Positions 60,204 to 64,000 of a stretch of 64,000 bases of DNA are shown in pieces. Below the pieces are notes generated by a model. It had not been told where the DNA came from. It worked only from the letters and a program-made list of their open reading frames with translations, and searched no databases. Numbering within the stretch: position 1 is the first letter of the stretch; the number at the start of each line of letters is the position of its first letter. Source of the stretch: Leucobacter chromiiresistens (lineage in GTDB: Bacteria > Actinomycetota > Actinomycetes > Actinomycetales > Microbacteriaceae); assembly GCF_001477055.1 (NCBI RefSeq), contig NZ_LDRK01000009.1, positions 30,258 to 94,257 of the forward strand, read 5' to 3'. The translations under genes were made by a program, and so were the position numbers.

Positions 60204-61960
60204 GAGCTGATCTCCGCATCTCCCATGTAGGCCGCGATCACGGCCGGGGTGTCGAGTACTTCGGAAGTCGGGCCCTGGGCGAGCACCCGCCCGAAGTCGA
60301 GCACGGTGAGTTCCGTGCACACCGAGCGTACGAGGTCGAGGTCGTGCTCGATGAGCACGATCGCGGTGTCGAAGCGCGAGGGGATCCGGGTCAGCCGATG
60401 CCCGAACTGCAGGTGCTCCTCGTGCGACAGACCCGCCGCCGGCTCGTCGAGGATGAGCAGCCGGGGGCCGGAGAGCACCGCTGCGGCGACTTCGACGAGT
60501 CTCCGGGTGCCGACGTCGACCGTCGACAGCGGCGTCTCGGGAGCGGGGCAGCCGAGGAACGCGAGCGCGTCCGCGAGCTCGTCGTGGTTGATCGTGCGGC
60601 GCGCCACGAAGCGGACGTACGCCTCGACGGTGAGCTGCGGCGGCACCCGATCCTGCTGGAAGGTGCGGCGCACCCCACGACGGGCGCGTCGGGTCGGCGA
60701 CAGCGCGCTGATGTCGGCGCCGTCGAGCAGAGTCTGCCCGGTGTGCTGGGGGAGGAACCCCGACACGGCGTCGACGAACGTCGACTTGCCCGCGCCGTTC
60801 GGGCCGATGAGCCCCATGATCGACCGGGGTCGCACGGCGAGCGAGACGTCGTCGAGCGCCGCGAGCGCACCGAACCGCACGCCGAGGCCCCGCACCTCGA
60901 GCACGGGCGGGGCGTCTGCGGGCACGGGCTCGGCCGCTTCGGGCACCGCGAAGACGTCGAGCACGCTGGTGCCGACCTTGGGCTGCGCTGCGGTGCGCGC
61001 CGCGGTGCGCGCCGCAGACCGCCGGCGAATCGCGCCGCGGACGACCTCGCCGAGGTTCGAACCGCTGGTGAGCGCCTGGATGCCGAGCAGGCCGAACACG
61101 ACGAAGCCCCAGTCCTGCGGCACGCCCCACTTCTTCAGCAGCTCGGGCACCACGACCCACAGGATGCCGCCGAAGATCGCCATGTCGATGAGGTAGGCGC
61201 CGCTCATCACGGCGAGGATGTAGAGCGCGAGCGATTGGATCGGCGAGAAGCTGGTGGCGAACGGCAGCTGCACCTGGCCCGCGAGCAGCCCGCCCGAGAC
61301 GCCGCCGAGCGCTGCGCTCACCGCGAAGGCCGACAGCTTCGCCGCCGATACGCTCTGGCCGACCGCGGCGGTGCCGCGCTCGGAGAAGGCGACCGCCTTC
61401 CAGCCGCTGCCCATTCGGCTGCGCTGCAGGCCGAACACTGCGAGCGCGCACAGCACGGTGACGATGGCGGAGAAGAAGAAGAACTCGCGATCGCTCGAGA
61501 ACGCCTCCGGTCGCTGCACGGCGATCCCGTCGGCCGCGCCGGGGAACTGGATCTGCACGAGCATGACGTCGAAGGCGGCGGCGAAGCCGAGTGTGACGAC
61601 GGCGAGGTTCACACCGCGCAGCCGCAATGCGGGGAGGCCGATGATGATGCCCGCGACGCCGGCGGCGGCACCGCCCGCGACCAGCCACACGATGAAGCCG
61701 CCGGGCGCGTCGAGCGTGTTGAGCCAAGCGACCACCCACGCGCCGATCGCGGCGAAGGTGAGCTGCGAGAGCGCGATGATGCCCGCCGACCCCGTGACGA
61801 CCCCGAGGCCGAGCACCGCGATGATCGCGGTGAGCGCGCTGATGCCGAGGAACACGTAGTAGCCCGAGAGCCCCGCGCTCAGCGCCCAGCCGGCACCGAT
61901 GCCGACGACGGCGACGAGCAGTGGCAGTGCGGTTCGCAGTCTGCGGTTAGCGAGCGGCAT
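60200..61960 (-). CDS. fused LivM permease-LivG ATPase
   Basis: A 586-residue fusion. Residues 1-310 are a LivM-like permease with about 8-10 hydrophobic helices and GLPALRLRGVNLAVVTLGFA. After a linker rich in Ala/Arg/Pro (310-350) comes a LivG-like ATPase: Walker A GPNGAGKST (386-394), VRRTFQQDRVPPQLTV, Walker B LLILDEPAAGLSHEE and LIEHDLDLVRSVC. The usual LivG signature LSGGQ region reads LSTVDVGTRRLVEVAAAVLS, a relaxed form. AAAGGAGG precedes the ATG. It overlaps livH by 14 bases and livF by 4. Confidence 0.92.
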   Translation of the reverse strand: MPLANRRLRTALPLLVAVVGIGAGWALSAGLSGYYVFLGISALTAIIAVLGLGVVTGSAGIIALSQLTFAAIGAWVVAWLNTLDAPGGFIVWLVAGGAAAGVAGIIIGLPALRLRGVNLAVVTLGFAAAFDVMLVQIQFPGAADGIAVQRPEAFSSDREFFFFSAIVTVLCALAVFGLQRSRMGSGWKAVAFSERGTAAVGQSVSAAKLSAFAVSAALGGVSGGLLAGQVQLPFATSFSPIQSLALYILAVMSGAYLIDMAIFGGILWVVVPELLKKWGVPQDWGFVVFGLLGIQALTSGSNLGEVVRGAIRRRSAARTAARTAAQPKVGTSVLDVFAVPEAAEPVPADAPPVLEVRGLGVRFGALAALDDVSLAVRPRSIMGLIGPNGAGKSTFVDAVSGFLPQHTGQTLLDGADISALSPTRRARRGVRRTFQQDRVPPQLTVEAYVRFVARRTINHDELADALAFLGCPAPETPLSTVDVGTRRLVEVAAAVLSGPRLLILDEPAAGLSHEEHLQFGHRLTRIPSRFDTAIVLIEHDLDLVRSVCTELTVLDFGRVLAQGPTSEVLDTPAVIAAYMGDAEISS

Positions 61961-62822
61961 CCCACACCTCCTTTCGCTGCGACCAGAGGAGCAGCACGAC
62001 GATGAACAGGAACGGGATGAAGTTGCGCACGAATGAGAATGCCGGGATCTGCGCGACGACGCCGGAGATCACCCCGAGCAGCAGGCCGCCGCCGACGGCG
62101 AGGTCGAGGCGGCGGAACCCGCCGAGCAGCGCCGCTGCGGACGCGGGGATGATGAGCATGGAGAGGCTGATCGCATCGTTGGACTGCGACGGCGCGATGA
62201 CGAGGATCGTCACCGCGGAGATGGCGCCGGTCGCCGCCCACACGCCGATGGAGAGGGGCTTCGCCGCGATGCCGATCAGCTCCGCGGTCGTGGGCCGCTC
62301 GGAGAGCGCGCGCAGCTGCGTGCCGACGGTGGTTCGCCTGAGCAGCAGAGCGCACCCTCCGGCCACGGCGAGCGCGAGGGCGACCATGATGATCGTCACC
62401 CAGCTCACGACGACGCCCGCCACCGCGAATGCGGGGCCCGAGAGGATCGGCGCGAACGGCTGCGGCTTGTTCCCGAAGATGATGAATGAGAGCGAGATGA
62501 GCATGAGGAGCGGCGCCACGGTCATCGCGGACCGGAGCGTGACGGAGGCCTCGGCGAGCCAGGTCGCGGCGACCCACCCGATCGCGCCGTTGAGCGCCGC
62601 CCCGATCAGGACGCCGACGATCGTCGCCGCCCAGACCGGCAGCCCCAGCTCGGCGGCGAACCAGACCGCGGCGAACGCGGCGAACATGCCCGTTGCCGCC
62701 TGCGCGAAGTTGACGACGCGCACGAGGCGGCTCATGAGGGTGAGCGTCACCGCGAGCACCGCGTAGAGGCCGCCCGAGGCGAGGCCTGCGAGCGCGCCCT
62801 GGAGCACGCCGTCGCCGTTCAC
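61947..62822 (-). CDS. livH: ABC importer permease, LivH type
   Basis: A 291-residue membrane permease of the LivH family, with about 8 helices: ALAGLASGGLYAVLAVTLTL, MSRLVRVVNFAQAATGMFAA, and LRALSERPTTAELIGI, the coupling loop towards the ATPases. The GTG start has GGAGG 6 bases upstream. It overlaps the fused LivM-LivG gene by 14 bases. The binding-protein gene lies 153 bases upstream. Confidence 0.9.
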   Translation of the reverse strand: MNGDGVLQGALAGLASGGLYAVLAVTLTLMSRLVRVVNFAQAATGMFAAFAAVWFAAELGLPVWAATIVGVLIGAALNGAIGWVAATWLAEASVTLRSAMTVAPLLMLISLSFIIFGNKPQPFAPILSGPAFAVAGVVVSWVTIIMVALALAVAGGCALLLRRTTVGTQLRALSERPTTAELIGIAAKPLSIGVWAATGAISAVTILVIAPSQSNDAISLSMLIIPASAAALLGGFRRLDLAVGGGLLLGVISGVVAQIPAFSFVRNFIPFLFIVVLLLWSQRKEVWDAAR

Positions 62823-62975
62823 GCGACGCCTCCGTGCTCGGAGTGGACGAGGATGGTCGAACGCATGGGGCTCCTTCGCCGGTGATGGGGGAACGGATCG
62901 GTGCGGGCGCCCGGTGCGGCATCGGAGTCGCGCCGGGCACCCGCCGGCCGGCGGCGGACGCCGGCCGGGCAGCGG
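62823..62975 (-). other. intercistronic region with GC dyad between binding protein and livH
   Basis: It holds the 14-bp palindrome CCGCCGGCCGGCGG (62941-62954) within a longer GC-rich fold just past the binding-protein stop. Such structures often let the binding protein be made in excess over the membrane parts. Confidence 0.45.
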
Positions 62976-64000
62976 TCAGCTGCTCGGGATCAGCCAGTCG
63001 TCGGCCGACTGCTTCCAGGCGCGGGTGCCCGATTCGAGCACGACGGGCCAGCCGCCCGGGGTGTACTCCTGCGCCGCGACCTGATCGAACTGGTAGGGGG
63101 CTGCGACCATCGGGTTCTCGATCGGGTCCATCCCGTGCAGCGCCTCCGCGACGGTCTCGCGGGTGATCTCGCCCTCCATCCCCGAGAGCACCTCCACGAG
63201 GTGCGTCGCCGCGAGGTAGCCGCCCTGGCTGAACGAGGTGAGCGCGATGTCGTTCTCCTCCATCAGCGACTTCCAGTCGGCGTTGATCTCGTTGTCCTCC
63301 GTGAAGGGGTAGAACTCGGCGGGCACGTGCACGCCCGCTCCCGTCCAGTCGAGCGCGGAGGCGAAGTTCTCGCTGTACACGCTGGTGAGGAACAGGAACG
63401 TGACGTCGTCCCATCCCTGCGCCTGCGCCGCCTTCACCTGGCCGATCGCATCCGGTTCGATGCCGTTCACGGCGATCGCCGAGCAACCCGCGTTCTTCGC
63501 CTTCACGATGTAGGGCGTGTAGTCCGACCCGCCGTAGGGGAGGCTGTCGTCGACGAGCAGGGGCTCCTCGCCGGTGATCTCCGTCCACTTCTCGACGCCC
63601 GCGAGATACGCGGGCTTCGTCGATCCCGCGATCTCGAGCAGCACGCAGATGTCATCGAGACCGAGGTTCTCGGAGCCGTTGAGCAGCGTGAGGGTCATGT
63701 CGTTGAAGGGGCCGAGGTTGGCGGGCGCGATGTTCGGCGAGTCGAAGCAGCCGGTGTCGACCCCGATTCCGGGCATCGACAGGACGTTCTCCTGCGCGTA
63801 GTACTCCTGGTTGATCTCGCACTCGATGAGCGAGGCCCCGCCGACCAGAGCGACCACCTCGTCGCTGCCCACGAGCTGCCGGGCGGCCGCCGTCGCGGAG
63901 GCCGGGTCGCCCTTGTCGTCGACGGTCGTGTACTCGATCTGGCGGCCGTCGATGCCTCCGTCCGCGTTCACGCGGTCGAATACGGCCTGCGCCGCGGCGC
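62976..64000 (-). CDS. ABC importer substrate-binding protein, LivJ type (partial)
   Basis: At least 340 residues of a type I periplasmic-binding fold (Peripla_BP_6/LivJ group); the frame is open to the right edge, so the signal peptide and N-terminus are missing. Seen are RVNADGGIDGRQIEYTTVDD, RQLVGSDEVVALVGGAS, AVNGIEPDAIGQVKAAQAQG and FSQGGYLAATHLVEVLSGM. It would be a lipoprotein in this Gram-positive. It heads the importer operon. The ligand is unknown; the neighbouring oxidoreductases suggest a catabolic substrate. Confidence 0.88.
   Translation of the reverse strand, partial: AAAQAVFDRVNADGGIDGRQIEYTTVDDKGDPASATAAARQLVGSDEVVALVGGASLIECEINQEYYAQENVLSMPGIGVDTGCFDSPNIAPANLGPFNDMTLTLLNGSENLGLDDICVLLEIAGSTKPAYLAGVEKWTEITGEEPLLVDDSLPYGGSDYTPYIVKAKNAGCSAIAVNGIEPDAIGQVKAAQAQGWDDVTFLFLTSVYSENFASALDWTGAGVHVPAEFYPFTEDNEINADWKSLMEENDIALTSFSQGGYLAATHLVEVLSGMEGEITRETVAEALHGMDPIENPMVAAPYQFDQVAAQEYTPGGWPVVLESGTRAWKQSADDWLIPSS

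Overview
This window comes from a high-GC actinobacterium. The best guess is a member of the Microbacteriaceae such as Leucobacter, but that is inference and the window has no rRNA to test it. Supporting points are very high GC throughout, an F-type ATPase operon with a very short epsilon subunit, an S-(hydroxymethyl)mycothiol dehydrogenase-like enzyme (mycothiol is an actinobacterial thiol), PucR-type regulators, and many genes whose start codon lies 6-7 bases after a TANNNT -10 box, the layout of leaderless actinobacterial mRNAs.

Region 1 (1-18.5 kb) is mostly core genome: the end of the atp operon (atpA 3' end, atpG, atpD, atpC) closed by a terminator, a YaaA-like protein, a PP2C phosphatase, gabT divergent from an OsmC-family gene, then metG-tatD-rsmA with 4-base overlaps. 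The usual neighbour ispE is separated from rsmA by an inserted opposite-strand MFS efflux pump-MarR pair whose promoter carries three 16-bp palindromes. After ispE come a FrnE/DsbA-like protein, a tiny Cys-tailed peptide, an Uup-like ABC-F ATPase and a PucR/CdaR-type regulator.

Region 2 (18.6-38.6 kb) is accessory metabolism: M20 peptidases, a mycothiol-linked formaldehyde detoxification pair (dehydrogenase plus metallo-beta-lactamase-fold hydrolase), a VOC protein, a TetR/acyl-CoA dehydrogenase pair, a PucR regulator divergent from a ureohydrolase with an altered metal site and an MHS transporter, a stand-alone GTP cyclohydrolase II with a MarR regulator, an Orn/Lys/Arg decarboxylase with a permease and divergent LysR, and a TetR/amidase pair.

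Region 3 (38.6-42.1 kb) returns to core functions: tRNA-Gln(TTG), a 94-bp direct-repeat array, glmU, prs and a YCII-type protein.

Region 4 (42.2-50.7 kb) is a homoprotocatechuate (3,4-dihydroxyphenylacetate) meta-cleavage cluster on the minus strand: hpaH-hpaI, then a fused FAH-RraA protein, a GntR regulator, hpaE and hpaD, with an amino-acid permease downstream. Two near-identical GntR-type palindromes (core ATCGTATAcGAT) each overlap a -10 box, one before hpaH and one before the FAH-RraA gene. No hpaF-type isomerase gene and no hpaBC are in the window.

Region 5 (50.8-64 kb) starts with an RGG-tailed DEAD-box helicase and a perfect 27-bp hairpin. It continues with a catabolic set of unknown substrate: aldehyde dehydrogenase, GMC oxidoreductase, EthD-like protein, YtcJ-type amidohydrolase, SDR dehydrogenase and a Liv-type ABC importer in which the second permease and first ATPase are fused. 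The importer's binding protein runs off the right edge.
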